Shown: positions 36,821 to 46,924, numbered from the stretch's first letter. The stretch is 64,000 nucleotides of DNA from Burkholderia pyrrocinia (GCF_001028665.1 NZ_CP011503.1:1364001-1428000), one strand, 5' to 3'. Notes: a model not told the origin generated them from the sequence alone. Numbers and translations are program-made.

Positions 36821-37600
36821 ATGATTCTCGGCGACACGATTCTGGAAACACGCGGACTGACGAAGGAATTCAGGGGTTTCACCGCCGTGAACGGCGTCAA
36901 CCTGCGTGTGCGTCGCGGCGCGATTCATGCGCTGATCGGGCCGAACGGCGCGGGCAAGACCACCTGCTTCAACCTCCTCACCAAGTTCCTGACACCGACG
37001 GCCGGCCAGATCGTCTTCAACGGGATCGACATCACCGACGAGCGGCCCGCGCAGGTGGCACGGCGCGGCATCATCCGTTCGTTCCAGATCTCGGCCGTGT
37101 TCCCGCACCTGACCGCGCTGCAGAACGTGCGCATCGGCCTGCAGCGTGCGCTCGGCACTGAATTCCATTTCTGGCGCAGCGAACGCACGCTGAGGCGGCT
37201 CGACGACCGCGCGATGGATCTCCTCACGCAGGTCGGCCTCACCGATTTCGCGCACGTGCCGACCGTCGAGCTGGCATACGGCCGCAAGCGCGCGCTCGAG
37301 ATCGCGACGACGCTCGCGATGGAACCCGAACTGATGCTGCTCGACGAGCCCACGCAGGGGATGGGCCACGAGGACGTCGATCGCGTGACCGCGCTGATCA
37401 AGAAGGTCGCGAGCGGCCGCACGATCCTGATGGTCGAACACAACATGAACGTGATCGCGGGCATCTCCGACACGATCACCGTCCTGCAACGCGGCGAGGT
37501 GCTGGCCGAAGGCTCGTATGCGGAAGTGTCGAAGAATCCGCTCGTCATCGAGGCCTACATGGGCAGTGCCGATGCAGCGCTCGCGGGGGCGCACGCATGA
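36821..37600 (+). CDS. livG: Branched-chain amino acid-type (HAAT) ABC transporter ATPase, LivG
   Basis: A 259-residue ATPase. Walker A GPNGAGKTT (residues 40-48), the LivG-type signature ELAYGRKRALEIA in place of LSGGQ, and Walker B LMLLDEPTQGMG are present. AAGGGAA precedes the ATG. The stop overlaps the next ATPase gene as ATGA. It is the first gene of a five-gene cluster (ATPase, ATPase, binding protein, two permeases). The substrate could be an amino acid, amide or urea. Confidence 0.93.
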   Translation: MILGDTILETRGLTKEFRGFTAVNGVNLRVRRGAIHALIGPNGAGKTTCFNLLTKFLTPTAGQIVFNGIDITDERPAQVARRGIIRSFQISAVFPHLTALQNVRIGLQRALGTEFHFWRSERTLRRLDDRAMDLLTQVGLTDFAHVPTVELAYGRKRALEIATTLAMEPELMLLDEPTQGMGHEDVDRVTALIKKVASGRTILMVEHNMNVIAGISDTITVLQRGEVLAEGSYAEVSKNPLVIEAYMGSADAALAGAHA

Positions 37601-38352
37601 AGCACAGCGAACGGGAGGAACGCGAATTGAGCGGCGTCGAGAGCGGCACGCCCGCGCTGGAGATCACGGGCCTGGAGGCCTGGTACGGGGAATCCCACAT
37701 ATTGCACGGCGTCGACCTGACGGTGCATCGCGGCGAGGTCGTCACGCTGCTCGGCCGCAACGGCGCGGGCCGCACGACGACGCTGCGCGCGATCATGGGC
37801 CTCACGGGCCGCCGCAACGGGTCGATCAAGGTCGCGGGCAACGAGACGATCGGCCTCGCGACGCACCGCATCGCGCATTTCGGCATCGGCTACTGCCCTG
37901 AGGAACGCGGGATCTTCTCGAGCCTGTCGTGCGAGGAGAACCTGATGCTGCCGCCGCCGATCGGGCCGCGCGAGCACGCAATGTCGCTCGACGAGATCTA
38001 CGCGATGTTCCCGAATCTCGCGTCGCGCCGGCAGAGCCAGGGCACGCGGCTGTCCGGCGGCGAGCAGCAGATGCTCGCGGTCGCACGGATCCTGCGCACC
38101 GGCGCGAACCTGCTGCTGCTCGACGAGATTTCCGAAGGCCTCGCACCGGTGATCGTGCAGACGCTCGCGCGGATGATCGTCGCGCTGAAGGCGCGCGGCT
38201 ACACGATCGTGATGGTCGAACAGAATTTCCGCTTTGCCGCGCCGCTTGCCGACCGCTTCTACGTGATGGAGCACGGCCGCATCGTCGAGCATTTCCGCGC
38301 GGCCGAACTGGAAAGCAAGATGCCGACCCTGCACGACCTGCTCGGGGTGTGA
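37597..38352 (+). CDS. livF: HAAT ABC transporter ATPase, LivF, with Arg in Walker A
   Basis: A 251-residue ATPase that pairs with LivG. Its P-loop reads GRNGAGRTT (residues 53-61), with Arg59 in place of the nucleotide-binding lysine. The signature LSGGEQQML, Walker B LLLLDEISEGLAP and the switch histidine region are otherwise replaced or present as usual for LivF. It has an N-terminal extension of about 17 residues. Translational coupling with livG through ATGA. If the arginine cannot support hydrolysis, the partner site would do the work. Confidence 0.92.
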   Translation: MKHSEREERELSGVESGTPALEITGLEAWYGESHILHGVDLTVHRGEVVTLLGRNGAGRTTTLRAIMGLTGRRNGSIKVAGNETIGLATHRIAHFGIGYCPEERGIFSSLSCEENLMLPPPIGPREHAMSLDEIYAMFPNLASRRQSQGTRLSGGEQQMLAVARILRTGANLLLLDEISEGLAPVIVQTLARMIVALKARGYTIVMVEQNFRFAAPLADRFYVMEHGRIVEHFRAAELESKMPTLHDLLGV

Positions 38353-38428
38353 CGCCGCCCCGTTTCCTTTGCCGCTAGCCGTGGCGGCCTCGAACAACCA
38401 CAACGCATCAGAACAACAGGAGACGTCA

Positions 38429-39628
38429 ATGAAAATGAAGACCCTCGCACACGCCTGTCTCGCGCTCGCGACCGCCGCGTTCACTGCCGGCGCCGCGCAT
38501 GCCGCGGATACCGTGAAGATCGGCTTCGTCACCGACATGTCGGGGCTTTACGCGGACATCGACGGGCAGGGCGGCCTCGAGGCGATCCGCATGGCGGTCG
38601 CCGACTTCGGCGGCAAGGTGCTCGGCAAGCCGATCGAGGTCGTGTACGCGGATCACCAGAACAAGGCGGACATTGCCGCGTCGAAGGCGCGCGAATGGAT
38701 CGACCGCGGCGGGCTCGACCTGCTCGTCGGCGGCACGAATTCGGGGACGGCGCTGGCGATGGCCAAGCTCGCCGCGGAGAAGAAGAAGGTCTACATCAAC
38801 ATCGGTGCGGGCGCGGACACGCTGACGAACGAGGAGTGCACGCCGTACACAGTGCACTATGCGTACGACACGATGGCGCTCGCGAAAGGCACCGGCTCGG
38901 CGGTGGTCAAGCAGGGCGGCAAGACGTGGTTCTTCCTGACCGCCGACTACGCGTTCGGCAAGGCGCTCGAGAAGAATACGTCGGACGTCGTGAAGGCGAG
39001 CGGCGGACAGGTGCTGGGTGCGGTGCGGCATCCGCTGTCCGCGTCGGATTTCTCGTCGTTCCTGCTGCAGGCGCAATCGTCGAAGGCGCAGATCCTCGGC
39101 CTCGCGAACGCGGGCGGCGACACGATCAACTCGATCAAGGCCGCGAAGGAATTCGGCATCACGAAGACGATGAAGCTCGCCGGGCTGCTGATGTTCATCA
39201 ACGACGTGCACAGCCTCGGCCTCGAGACGACCCAGGGCCTCGTGCTGACCGACAGCTGGTACTGGAACCGCGACGCGGCAGCGCGCCAGTGGGCGCAGCG
39301 CTACTTCGGCAAGATGAAGAAGATGCCGTCGAGCCTGCAGGCGGCCGACTACTCGTCGGTGACGACCTACCTGAAGGCCGTCCAGGCTGCCGGCACGACC
39401 GATTCCGACAAGGTGATGGCCGAGCTGAAGAAGGCGAAGATCAACGACTTCTACGCGAAGGGCTACATCCGCACGGACGGCAGCATGATCCACGACATGT
39501 ACCTGATGGAAGTGAAGAAGCCGTCGGAATCGAAGGAGCCGTGGGACTACTACAAGGTGCTCGCGACGATTCCGGGCGAACAGGCGTTCGGGACCAAGCA
39601 GGAGACGCGCTGCGCGCTGTGGAAGTAA
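38429..39628 (+). CDS. livK: Periplasmic binding protein of the first HAAT cluster
   Basis: A 399-residue type I periplasmic binding protein. The signal peptide ends near residue 26 (AGAAHA). The mature part starts ADTVKIGFVTDMSGLYADIDGQGG and has LVGGTNSGTALAMAKLA and TADYAFGKALEKNTSDVVK. AGGAG seven bases before the ATG at 38429 fixes the start. The sequence is of the kind annotated as branched-chain amino acid, amide or aromatic acid binding; the ligand cannot be read from it. Confidence 0.93.
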   Translation: MKMKTLAHACLALATAAFTAGAAHAADTVKIGFVTDMSGLYADIDGQGGLEAIRMAVADFGGKVLGKPIEVVYADHQNKADIAASKAREWIDRGGLDLLVGGTNSGTALAMAKLAAEKKKVYINIGAGADTLTNEECTPYTVHYAYDTMALAKGTGSAVVKQGGKTWFFLTADYAFGKALEKNTSDVVKASGGQVLGAVRHPLSASDFSSFLLQAQSSKAQILGLANAGGDTINSIKAAKEFGITKTMKLAGLLMFINDVHSLGLETTQGLVLTDSWYWNRDAAARQWAQRYFGKMKKMPSSLQAADYSSVTTYLKAVQAAGTTDSDKVMAELKKAKINDFYAKGYIRTDGSMIHDMYLMEVKKPSESKEPWDYYKVLATIPGEQAFGTKQETRCALWK

Positions 39629-39756
39629 GCGCGGCGTAGCGGCGCGCGCGGGCGCGCCGCACGGTGGCGGCTGCAGCGATGTGCCCGCTGCGCCGCCCGC
39701 GTGCGCAACGCGGTAAGGTTGCACACGCAACGAAACTCATACTGACGGCTAAGTCG

Positions 39757-40641
39757 ATGGAAATCTTTGGCATTCCGTTGCCGGCGATGCTGAGCCAGTT
39801 GCTGCTCGGGCTCGTCAACGGCTCGTTCTACGCGATCCTGAGCCTCGGGCTCGCGGTGATCTTCGGGCTGCTCAACGTGATCAACTTCGCGCACGGCGCG
39901 CTGTTCATGCTGGGCGCGATGCTCGCGTGGATGGGCATGTCGTACTTCGGGCTGCCGTACTGGGCGATGCTCGTGCTGGCGCCGCTGGTCGTCGGCGCGT
40001 TCGGGATCGCGATCGAGCGCTCGATGCTGCGCTGGCTGTACAAGCTCGATCACCTGTACGGGCTGCTGCTCACGTTCGGCCTCACGCTGGTCGTCGAAGG
40101 CGTGTTCCGGTCGATCTACGGATCGTCCGGCCAGCCGTACGACGTGCCGTCGCAGCTTTCCGGCGCGACCAACCTCGGCTTCATGTTCCTGCCGAACTAC
40201 CGTGCGTGGGTCGTCGTCGCGTCGCTCGCGGTGTGCCTCGCGACGTGGTTCGTGATCGAGAAGACGCGCCTGGGCGCGTACCTGCGCGCGGGCACCGAGA
40301 ACCCGAAGCTCGTCGAGGCGTTCGGCGTGAACGTGCCGATGATGATCACGCTCACCTACGGCTTCGGCGTCGCGCTCGCCGCGTTCGCGGGCGTGCTGGC
40401 CGCGCCGGTGATCCAGGTGTCGCCACTGATGGGCCAGCCGATGATCATCACCGTGTTCGCGGTGGTCGTGATCGGCGGGATGGGCTCGATCCTCGGCTCG
40501 ATCGTCACGGGCCTGATGCTCGGCGTGATCGAGGGCTTCACGCGCGTGTTCTACCCCGAAGCGTCGGCCACCGTCGTGTTCGTGATCATGGCGATCGTGC
40601 TGCTGTTCCGCCCGGCGGGCCTCTTCGGCAAGGAAAAATGA
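39757..40641 (+). CDS. livH: HAAT ABC transporter permease LivH (first cluster)
   Basis: A 294-residue inner-membrane permease that starts MEIFGIPLPAMLSQLLLGLVNG. It has LSLGLAVIFGLLNVINFAHGALFMLGAM, the LivH consensus, and about eight helices. The 128-base gap after the binding protein is larger than others in the cluster. The stop is joined to livM as ATGATG. Confidence 0.93.
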   Translation: MEIFGIPLPAMLSQLLLGLVNGSFYAILSLGLAVIFGLLNVINFAHGALFMLGAMLAWMGMSYFGLPYWAMLVLAPLVVGAFGIAIERSMLRWLYKLDHLYGLLLTFGLTLVVEGVFRSIYGSSGQPYDVPSQLSGATNLGFMFLPNYRAWVVVASLAVCLATWFVIEKTRLGAYLRAGTENPKLVEAFGVNVPMMITLTYGFGVALAAFAGVLAAPVIQVSPLMGQPMIITVFAVVVIGGMGSILGSIVTGLMLGVIEGFTRVFYPEASATVVFVIMAIVLLFRPAGLFGKEK

Positions 40642-41615
40642 TGCAGAGAAAAGTGCTCTACGGCGTGCTGCTCGCCGCACTGCTCGCCGCGCCGTTCATC
40701 GGCGCGTATCCGGTGTTCGTGATGAAGGTGCTCACGTTCGCGCTGTTCGCGGCCGCGTTCAACCTGCTGATCGGCTATACGGGGCTGCTGTCGTTCGGCC
40801 ATGCGATGTTCCTCGCGACTGCCGGCTACGCGACCGGTTATTCGATACAGACGCTCGGGTTCACGCCGGAGCTCGGCGTGCTCGTCGGCACCGTCGCCGC
40901 GACGCTGCTCGGGCTCGTCGTCGGGCTGTTCGCGATCCGCCGGCAGGGCATCTACTTCGCGATGATCACGCTCGCGTTCGCGCAGATGGTCTACTTCATC
41001 TACCTGCAGGCGCCGTTCACGCACGGCGAGGACGGCCTGCAGGGCGTGCCGCGCGGCCACCTGTTCGGGCTGCTCGACCTGTCGAACGACGTCGCGCTGT
41101 ACTACGTCGTGCTGGCGGTGGTCGTCGCCGCGTGCGGGTTCATCGTGCGGGTCGTCCATTCGCCGTTCGGCCAGGTGCTCGTCGCGCTCAAGGAGAACGA
41201 GGCGCGCGCGATCTCGCTCGGCTACGACACGGATCGCTTCAAGCTGCTCGCGTTCATCCTGTCGGCCGGGCTCGCGGGGCTCGCCGGCTCGCTGAAGGTG
41301 CTCGTGCTCGGCTTCGAGACGCTCTCCGATGCGCACTGGACGATGTCGGGCCTCGTCGTGCTGATGACGCTCGTCGGCGGGATGGGCACGCTGTTCGGGC
41401 CGCTGCTGGGCGCGGCGCTGATCGTCGCGCTGGAAGACCGGCTCGGCGACATCGGCGAATGGCTCGCGTCGACGACGGGCGTCGCGTGGTTCCATTCGCT
41501 CGGCGAATCGGCGACGATCGTCACCGGGCTGATCTTCATCGCGTGCGTGCTCGCGTTCCGGCGCGGCATCGTCGGCGAGATGGTCGCGCGGATCAAGCCG
41601 CTCAGGGCGTCCTGA
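40641..41615 (+). CDS. livM: HAAT ABC transporter permease LivM (first cluster)
   Basis: A 324-residue permease. Helices are evident from residue 5, with FNLLIGYTGLLSFGHAMFLATAGYATGY, the LivM consensus, and NEARAISLGYDTDRFKL, the coupling loop to the ATPase. AGGA at 40631 is better placed for the ATG at 40641, but the ATG at 40638 overlapping the livH stop is equally possible. It is the last gene of cluster one. Confidence 0.92.
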   Translation: MQRKVLYGVLLAALLAAPFIGAYPVFVMKVLTFALFAAAFNLLIGYTGLLSFGHAMFLATAGYATGYSIQTLGFTPELGVLVGTVAATLLGLVVGLFAIRRQGIYFAMITLAFAQMVYFIYLQAPFTHGEDGLQGVPRGHLFGLLDLSNDVALYYVVLAVVVAACGFIVRVVHSPFGQVLVALKENEARAISLGYDTDRFKLLAFILSAGLAGLAGSLKVLVLGFETLSDAHWTMSGLVVLMTLVGGMGTLFGPLLGAALIVALEDRLGDIGEWLASTTGVAWFHSLGESATIVTGLIFIACVLAFRRGIVGEMVARIKPLRAS

Positions 41616-41762
41616 GCGCATGTCGCGCGCGTCGCGGCACGTTGATGCGAAGCACCATCCGGCGCGCTGCGGAAGGGCGTCGCAGCAGGCTCAAGTCGGT
41701 GCCGCGCGGCAGACTGGTGCCCCATTTTCGTGCGGCGATGCACCATAGGGGTAAATGCTAAG

Positions 41763-41791
41763 TTGCCGTGGTGCTTAAGCCTCTTTAAGAT
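41763..41791 (+). promoter_or_regulatory. Candidate sigma-70 promoter in the gap between liv clusters
   Basis: TTGCCG (41763-41768), a 17-base spacer, and TAAGAT (41786-41791); each box matches four of six consensus bases. Transcription would begin near 41798 and meet a strong terminator about 110 bases later. Confidence 0.4.
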
Positions 41792-41797
41792 TCGTTC

Positions 41798-41909
41798 CAG
41801 TTCTGATGCACCGCGAAACGAATTTGCAGGTGGAGAACGAGGAGACAATCGAGGCACAAAGTGCCCGGACCCCAAAGCGCTGTTGGACGGAATCCAACAG
41901 CGCTTTTTC
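41798..41909 (+). ncRNA. Candidate small RNA ending in a strong intrinsic terminator
   Basis: A candidate promoter, about 75 bases without a credible coding frame, and a terminator stand alone in a 1.1-kb gap 150 bases after livM. The frame ATG CAC CGC runs through the terminator and is not gene-like. The stretch includes GGTGGAGAACGAGGAGACAA, a purine-rich single-stranded region suited to base pairing or to a leader. It could instead be a 3' processed end of the livM transcript. Confidence 0.4.
41874..41908 (+). terminator. Strong intrinsic terminator
   Basis: Stem AAAGCGCTGTTGGA, loop CGGAA, stem TCCAACAGCGCTTT with a 14-base perfect stem and five T. It ends either livM read-through or the candidate small RNA. 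Confidence 0.92.
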
Positions 41910-42725
41910 ATTTGCGTGCACGGATTTCCACCGATGGTGCATCGGCCTGCGCAATTGCCGTATTCCGCGCTTGCATTCGCACCGCGCTTCTTCCGCGCTT
42001 CGCCGCGTCCCCCGTTTTTCCCTTTCCCGCAATCCGGTCGCAGACGGCGCGTCGCCATGCGCGGGCTGTCCGGGCTTACCCGGTTGGCGTGCGCGAAATG
42101 CGTCCGTTACACTTGGCTTTCGCCGACCGCACGGTCGGGAAAATCGGTCGGCAGTTCTCCTACAAGCAGAATGCAGAAGAGGGAGTACGGTTGGATGAGC
42201 AGCGCAGGACGATGGATCGGGGCAGGAAGGGCGGCTGGCGCCGCTCGTTCGTCATTGGGTGCGCATCGGTACTTCCCGGCCTTCCCGAGCCTTCCTGCGG
42301 CCGGTACGCGCGTTGCGGCACGGGTTGCCGGCATCGCGCCTTCGCCGGTCGTTGCGCTCGCACCCGTCTCCGCATGAACCGCCGCTTTTCCGATCTTTCG
42401 CCGCCAACGCGCGTGGCCGGGCCGAGCCAGGCCGGCGTGCCTTCCGGCGATCGTTGCGCACGCATCGATCGCCCGCACGATCCTGCATTTCTTCGCCTTC
42501 TTCATCCTGACGACATTGGTGCTGCGCATCGTGGCGGTCGAACCAATGTGTCGGCCGCGATGCGCATGCACTGCGTCGTCAGGATCCTGCCGCGGTGGCG
42601 GCGTTTCACGGGAAAACGAGCGTAGGCGCGGCAAGGCGAGATAGTTAAATTATTAACTTGTTTGGGAAACGGGAGCCGCCCGAGCGACCCGCGGATTTTT
42701 CGAGCAGCGTTTGGAGACAACGTAA
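41910..42725. other. Gene-poor region before the second liv cluster
   Basis: About 800 bases with several long but unconvincing frames on both strands, no recognisable protein motif and no ribosome binding site before them. Near the right end an AT-rich inverted repeat AGTTAA-ATTA-TTAACT (42643-42658) lies 68 bases before livK, a candidate operator or promoter. A degenerate parS-like site is at 42603-42616. Confidence 0.5.
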
Positions 42726-43883
42726 ATGAAGATGAATCGATGGATGGAGGCCGTGCTTGCCGCGGGCCTCGTGTGCGCGGCGGCCACGGCGTCGGCGCAG
42801 GTGAAGATCGGCGTGACGCTGTCGGCCACCGGGCCGGCTGCGTCGCTCGGGATTCCGGAAAAGAACACGATCGCATTGCTGCCGAAGGAAATTGCGGGCA
42901 AGAGCGTGCAGTACATCGTGCTCGACGATGCATCCGACACGAGCCGCGCGGTGCAGAACGTGCGCAAGCTGATCGACGAAGACCACGTCGACGCGATCAT
43001 CGGCTCGTCCGTCACGCCGAACTCGCTCGCGATGCTCGACCCCGTGTCGCAGGGCAAGACGCCGACGATTTCGCTCGCGGCGAGCGCGCAGATCATCGCG
43101 CCGATGGACGCGAAGCGCGCGTGGATGTTCAAGGTGCCGCAGAACGACCAGCTGATGGCCGACGCGATCGCCGGCTACATGGCGAAGCACGGCGTGAAGA
43201 CGGTCGGCTTCATCGGCTTCGCCGATGCGTACGGCGACAGCTGGTACAAGACGTTCAGCGCGGCGGCCGAGAAGAACGGCCTGAAGCTCGTGTCAAACGA
43301 GCGCTTCAACCGCACCGACGCGTCGGTGATGGGGCAGGTGCTCAAGCTGTTGGGCTCGAATCCCGACGCGGTGCTGATCGCGGGCTCCGGCACGCCGGCG
43401 GCGCTGCCGGCCAAGACGCTGAAGGAGCGCGGCTACAAGGGCAAGGTGTACCAGACGCACGGCGTCGCGAACAACGACTTCCTGCGCGTGTGCGGCAAGG
43501 ATTGCGAAGGCGAGATCCTGCCGGCCGGCCCGGTGCTCGTGACCGACCAGCTCCCGGATTCGAACCCGGTGAAGAAGGCGGCGCTCGGCTACAAGGCCGC
43601 GTACGAGAAGGCCTACGGCGCCGGTTCGCTGGCGACGTTCGGCGGCCATGCGTGGGATGCGGGGCTGCTGCTGCAGCGTGCGATTCCGGACGCGCTGAAG
43701 AAGGGCCAGCCGGGCACCGAGGCGTTCCGCGAAGCGCTGCGCGCGTCGCTCGAAAGCGTGAAGGACCTGCCCGTGTCGCACGGCGTGATCAACATGACGT
43801 CGTCCGATCACAACGGCTTCGATACGCGTGCGCGCGTGATGGTGCAGATCGTCGACGGCAAGTGGAAGTTGCAGGCCGAGTAA
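42726..43883 (+). CDS. livK: Periplasmic binding protein of the second HAAT cluster
   Basis: A 385-residue type I periplasmic binding protein. The signal peptide ends near residue 24 (AAATASA), and the mature part starts QVKIGVTLSATGPAASLGIPEKN. GSSVTPNSLAMLDPVSQGKTP and FIGFADAYGDSWYKTF are typical of the LivJ/LivK group. TTGGAGAC precedes the ATG. It is only distantly similar to the binding protein of cluster one, so the two transporters should differ in ligand. Confidence 0.93.
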   Translation: MKMNRWMEAVLAAGLVCAAATASAQVKIGVTLSATGPAASLGIPEKNTIALLPKEIAGKSVQYIVLDDASDTSRAVQNVRKLIDEDHVDAIIGSSVTPNSLAMLDPVSQGKTPTISLAASAQIIAPMDAKRAWMFKVPQNDQLMADAIAGYMAKHGVKTVGFIGFADAYGDSWYKTFSAAAEKNGLKLVSNERFNRTDASVMGQVLKLLGSNPDAVLIAGSGTPAALPAKTLKERGYKGKVYQTHGVANNDFLRVCGKDCEGEILPAGPVLVTDQLPDSNPVKKAALGYKAAYEKAYGAGSLATFGGHAWDAGLLLQRAIPDALKKGQPGTEAFREALRASLESVKDLPVSHGVINMTSSDHNGFDTRARVMVQIVDGKWKLQAE

Positions 43884-44079
43884 GCATCACGTGAAACCGG
43901 CGGGCGCGGCGCGAACGGCGCCGTGCCCGCCGTCGGCAGGGCGCCGGGCCTGACGGGCCGCGCCCGTGTCGCATGGAACCACCGGGGCCCGCCGCGTGGC
44001 GCCCGACGCGCCTTGTCGTCCGTGTGCCCCGGCCGTTCCCGTCGCCGTTTCTCCGCAGCATTCTCGATACAAGACACGT

Positions 44080-45135
44080 ATGGATCTCTCGATTGCGGCG
44101 ATCCTCGCGCAAGACGGCATCACGACCGGCGCCATTTATGCATTGCTGTCGCTGGCGCTCGTGCTGGTGTTTTCCGTCACGCGGGTGATCTTCATTCCCC
44201 AGGGCGAATTCGTCGCCTACGGTGCGCTGACGCTTGCCGCGTTGCAGGCGCAGAAATTCCCCGCCACCTGCTGGCTGCTGTTTGTGATGGGCGTCGCGTG
44301 CTTCCTGCTCGAAGTCGGCGGCCTGATCCGGCATCGCGAACGCCGCCATCAGCTCGGCCGCACGCTCGCGACGCTCGGCAGCCGCTACATCCTGCTGCCG
44401 CTCGCGGTGTTCGCGATCACGCGCAGTTTTGCCGCGCAGCCGATGCCGATGCTTGCGCAGATCGCGCTGACGCTCGCGATCGTCGTGCCGATGGGGCCGT
44501 TCGTCTACCGGCTCGTGTATCAGCCGATCGCCGAAGGCACGACGCTGCTGCTGCTGATCGTGTCGGTCGCCGTCCATTTCGCGATGGTCGGCCTCGGGCT
44601 CGTGATGTTCGGCGCGGAGGGCTCGCGCACCACCGGATTCTCGGATGCGTCGCTGTCGATCGGCAGCATGACGGTGTCGGTGCAGAGCATCTTGGTCGTC
44701 GTTACCGCGCTCGTGCTGATCGGCGCGCTGTACGTGTACTTCGGCCGCACGATCGCCGGCAAGGCGCTGCGCGCGACGTCGGTGAACCGGCTCGGCGCGC
44801 AGCTCGTCGGTATCGGCACGACCGAAGCAGGGCGGCTCGCGTTCACGTTCGCGGCGGGCCTCGGCGTGCTGTCGGGGATCCTCGTCGGCCCGCTGACGAC
44901 GATCTACTACGACTCGGGCTTCCTGATCGGGCTGAAGGGCTTTGTCGGCGCGATCATCGGCGGGCTCATCAGCTATCCGCTCGCGGCCGCCGGCTCGCTG
45001 CTCGTCGGCGTGCTCGAATCGTATTCGTCGTTCTGGGCGAGCGCATACAAGGAGGTGATCGTGTTCACGCTGATCATTCCGGTGCTGCTGTGGCGGAGCT
45101 TCGTGACGCCGCACGCGGAAGAGGAAGAGGAGTGA
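44080..45135 (+). CDS. livH: HAAT ABC transporter permease LivH (second cluster)
   Basis: A 351-residue permease that starts [22 protein letters not shown] and has [25 protein letters not shown], the LivH consensus. An additional ~55-residue polar and hydrophobic stretch (about residues 90-150) makes it longer than the first-cluster LivH. It ends in an acidic run (EEEEE) and is four bases from the fused permease-ATPase gene. Confidence 0.9.
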   Translation: MDLSIAAILAQDGITTGAIYALLSLALVLVFSVTRVIFIPQGEFVAYGALTLAALQAQKFPATCWLLFVMGVACFLLEVGGLIRHRERRHQLGRTLATLGSRYILLPLAVFAITRSFAAQPMPMLAQIALTLAIVVPMGPFVYRLVYQPIAEGTTLLLLIVSVAVHFAMVGLGLVMFGAEGSRTTGFSDASLSIGSMTVSVQSILVVVTALVLIGALYVYFGRTIAGKALRATSVNRLGAQLVGIGTTEAGRLAFTFAAGLGVLSGILVGPLTTIYYDSGFLIGLKGFVGAIIGGLISYPLAAAGSLLVGVLESYSSFWASAYKEVIVFTLIIPVLLWRSFVTPHAEEEEE

Positions 45136-45139
45136 CGCG

Positions 45140-46924
45140 ATGAAGACGATGGTACGCAACAAGACCTTCTGGGTGTTTCTCGTGGTGCTGTTCGCGCTGC
45201 CGGTTCTGCCCGGCGCGCTGCAGGTGCCGGAGTACTGGATCACGCTGCTGAACTACATCGGCCTCTATGCGATCGTCGCGATCGGGCTCGTGCTGCTGAC
45301 GGGCGTCGGCGGGATGACGAGCTTCGGGCAGGCCGCATTCGTCGGCATCGGCGCGTATGCGACCGCGTTCCTGACGACGCGGTACGGCGTGTCGCCGTGG
45401 CTCGCGCTGATCGTCGGCGTCGTGCTGACGGCGCTCGTCGCGCTCGTGCTCGGCGTGGTCACGATGCGGCTGTCCGGGCACTTCCTGCCGCTCGGCACGA
45501 TCGCGTGGGGCCTCGCGCTGTTCTACCTGTTCGGCAACCTCGAACTGCTCGGCAAGTACGACGGGATCAACGGGATTCCGGCGCTGAACCTGTTCGGCAT
45601 CGCACTCGACAGCGGCCGCAGCCTGTATTTCCTGATCTGGGCCGTCGTACTGGCCGCGATCGTGTCGGTGCAGAACCTGCTGAACAGCCGGCCGGGCCGC
45701 GCGATCCGCGCGCTGCGCGGCGGCGGCGTGATGGCCGAGGCGATGGGCGTGAACACCGCGTGGATGCGCGTCGTGATCTTCGTCTACGCGGCCGTGCTCG
45801 CGGCCGTGTCGGGCTTCCTGTACGCGCACCTGCAGCGCGCAGTGAACCCGACCCCGTTCGGCCTGAATCACGGGATCGAATTCCTGTTCATGGCGGTGGT
45901 GGGTGGCGTGTCGCACGTGTGGGGCGCGGTGCTCGGCGCAGCGATCCTCACCGTGCTGCAGGACTACCTGCAGACGCTGCTGCCGAAGCTGCTCGGCTCG
46001 GAAGGCAACTTCGAGATCATCGTGTTCGGCGTGCTGATGGTGCTGCTGCTGCAGTATGCGCGCCAGGGCGTGTGGCCGTTCGTCGCGAGGCTGTTCCCGC
46101 GCGGGCCGCGCGCGCATGTGCCCGAGCATGCGGACCCGCTGCCGCAGCGCGCGAAGCCCGCGGCCGGCGAGCCGCTGCTCGTGGTCGACAACGCACGCAA
46201 GCAGTTCGGCGGGCTCGTGGCCGTCAACGATGTCAGCTTCGACGTGAAAGCGGGGCAGATCATCGGGCTGATCGGTCCGAACGGTGCCGGCAAGTCGACC
46301 ACGTTCAACCTGGTGACGGGCGTGCTGAAGCCGACGGGTGGCACGATCACGTTCCGCGGCGAGCGCATCGACGGGCTCACGTCGCGTCAGATCGTCCGTC
46401 GCGGCATCGGCCGCACGTTCCAGCACGTCAAGATGCTGCCGGCGATGACGGTGCTCGAGAACGTCGCGATCGGCGCGCATCTGCGCGGCCATACCGGTGT
46501 CTGGCGTAGCATCGCGCGGCTCAATGCACACGAGGAAGCGCAGTTGCTGGCCGAAGCCGCACGGCAGATCCGTCGCGTCGGGCTCGAAAAGCACATGTGC
46601 GACGAAGCGGGCAGCCTCGCGCTCGGCCAGCAGCGGATTCTCGAAATCGCGCGTGCACTGTGCTGCGACCCGACGCTGCTGCTGCTCGACGAGCCGGCCG
46701 CCGGGCTGCGTTACCAGGAGAAGCAGCAACTCGCCGACCTGCTGCGGCGGTTGAGGGCGGAAGGCATGAGCGTGTTGCTCGTGGAACATGACATGGACTT
46801 CGTGATGAACCTCACCGACCGGCTGGTGGTGATGGAATTCGGCACGCGGATCGCGGAAGGGCTGCCGGAGGATGTGCAGCAGGATCCGGCCGTCCTCGAA
46901 GCGTATCTGGGCGGGGTGGAGTGA
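45140..46924 (+). CDS. Fused LivM permease and LivG ATPase
   Basis: A 594-residue fusion. Residues 1-~315 form the LivM permease ([20 protein letters not shown], then [17 protein letters not shown] as coupling loop). A linker of about 30 residues rich in Pro/Arg/Ala follows. Residues ~345-594 are a LivG ATPase with Walker [10 protein letters not shown], signature [16 protein letters not shown] and Walker [18 protein letters not shown] precedes the ATG. Fusion tethers one ATPase to one permease and fixes their ratio. The frame is continuous, with no sign of a lost stop by error. Confidence 0.94.
   Translation: MKTMVRNKTFWVFLVVLFALPVLPGALQVPEYWITLLNYIGLYAIVAIGLVLLTGVGGMTSFGQAAFVGIGAYATAFLTTRYGVSPWLALIVGVVLTALVALVLGVVTMRLSGHFLPLGTIAWGLALFYLFGNLELLGKYDGINGIPALNLFGIALDSGRSLYFLIWAVVLAAIVSVQNLLNSRPGRAIRALRGGGVMAEAMGVNTAWMRVVIFVYAAVLAAVSGFLYAHLQRAVNPTPFGLNHGIEFLFMAVVGGVSHVWGAVLGAAILTVLQDYLQTLLPKLLGSEGNFEIIVFGVLMVLLLQYARQGVWPFVARLFPRGPRAHVPEHADPLPQRAKPAAGEPLLVVDNARKQFGGLVAVNDVSFDVKAGQIIGLIGPNGAGKSTTFNLVTGVLKPTGGTITFRGERIDGLTSRQIVRRGIGRTFQHVKMLPAMTVLENVAIGAHLRGHTGVWRSIARLNAHEEAQLLAEAARQIRRVGLEKHMCDEAGSLALGQQRILEIARALCCDPTLLLLDEPAAGLRYQEKQQLADLLRRLRAEGMSVLLVEHDMDFVMNLTDRLVVMEFGTRIAEGLPEDVQQDPAVLEAYLGGVE

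Noticed and set aside
41730..42377. Plus-strand frame of about 215 codons in the gap between liv clusters
   Set aside because: It runs through a perfect terminator, has no ribosome binding site and no domain-like sequence.
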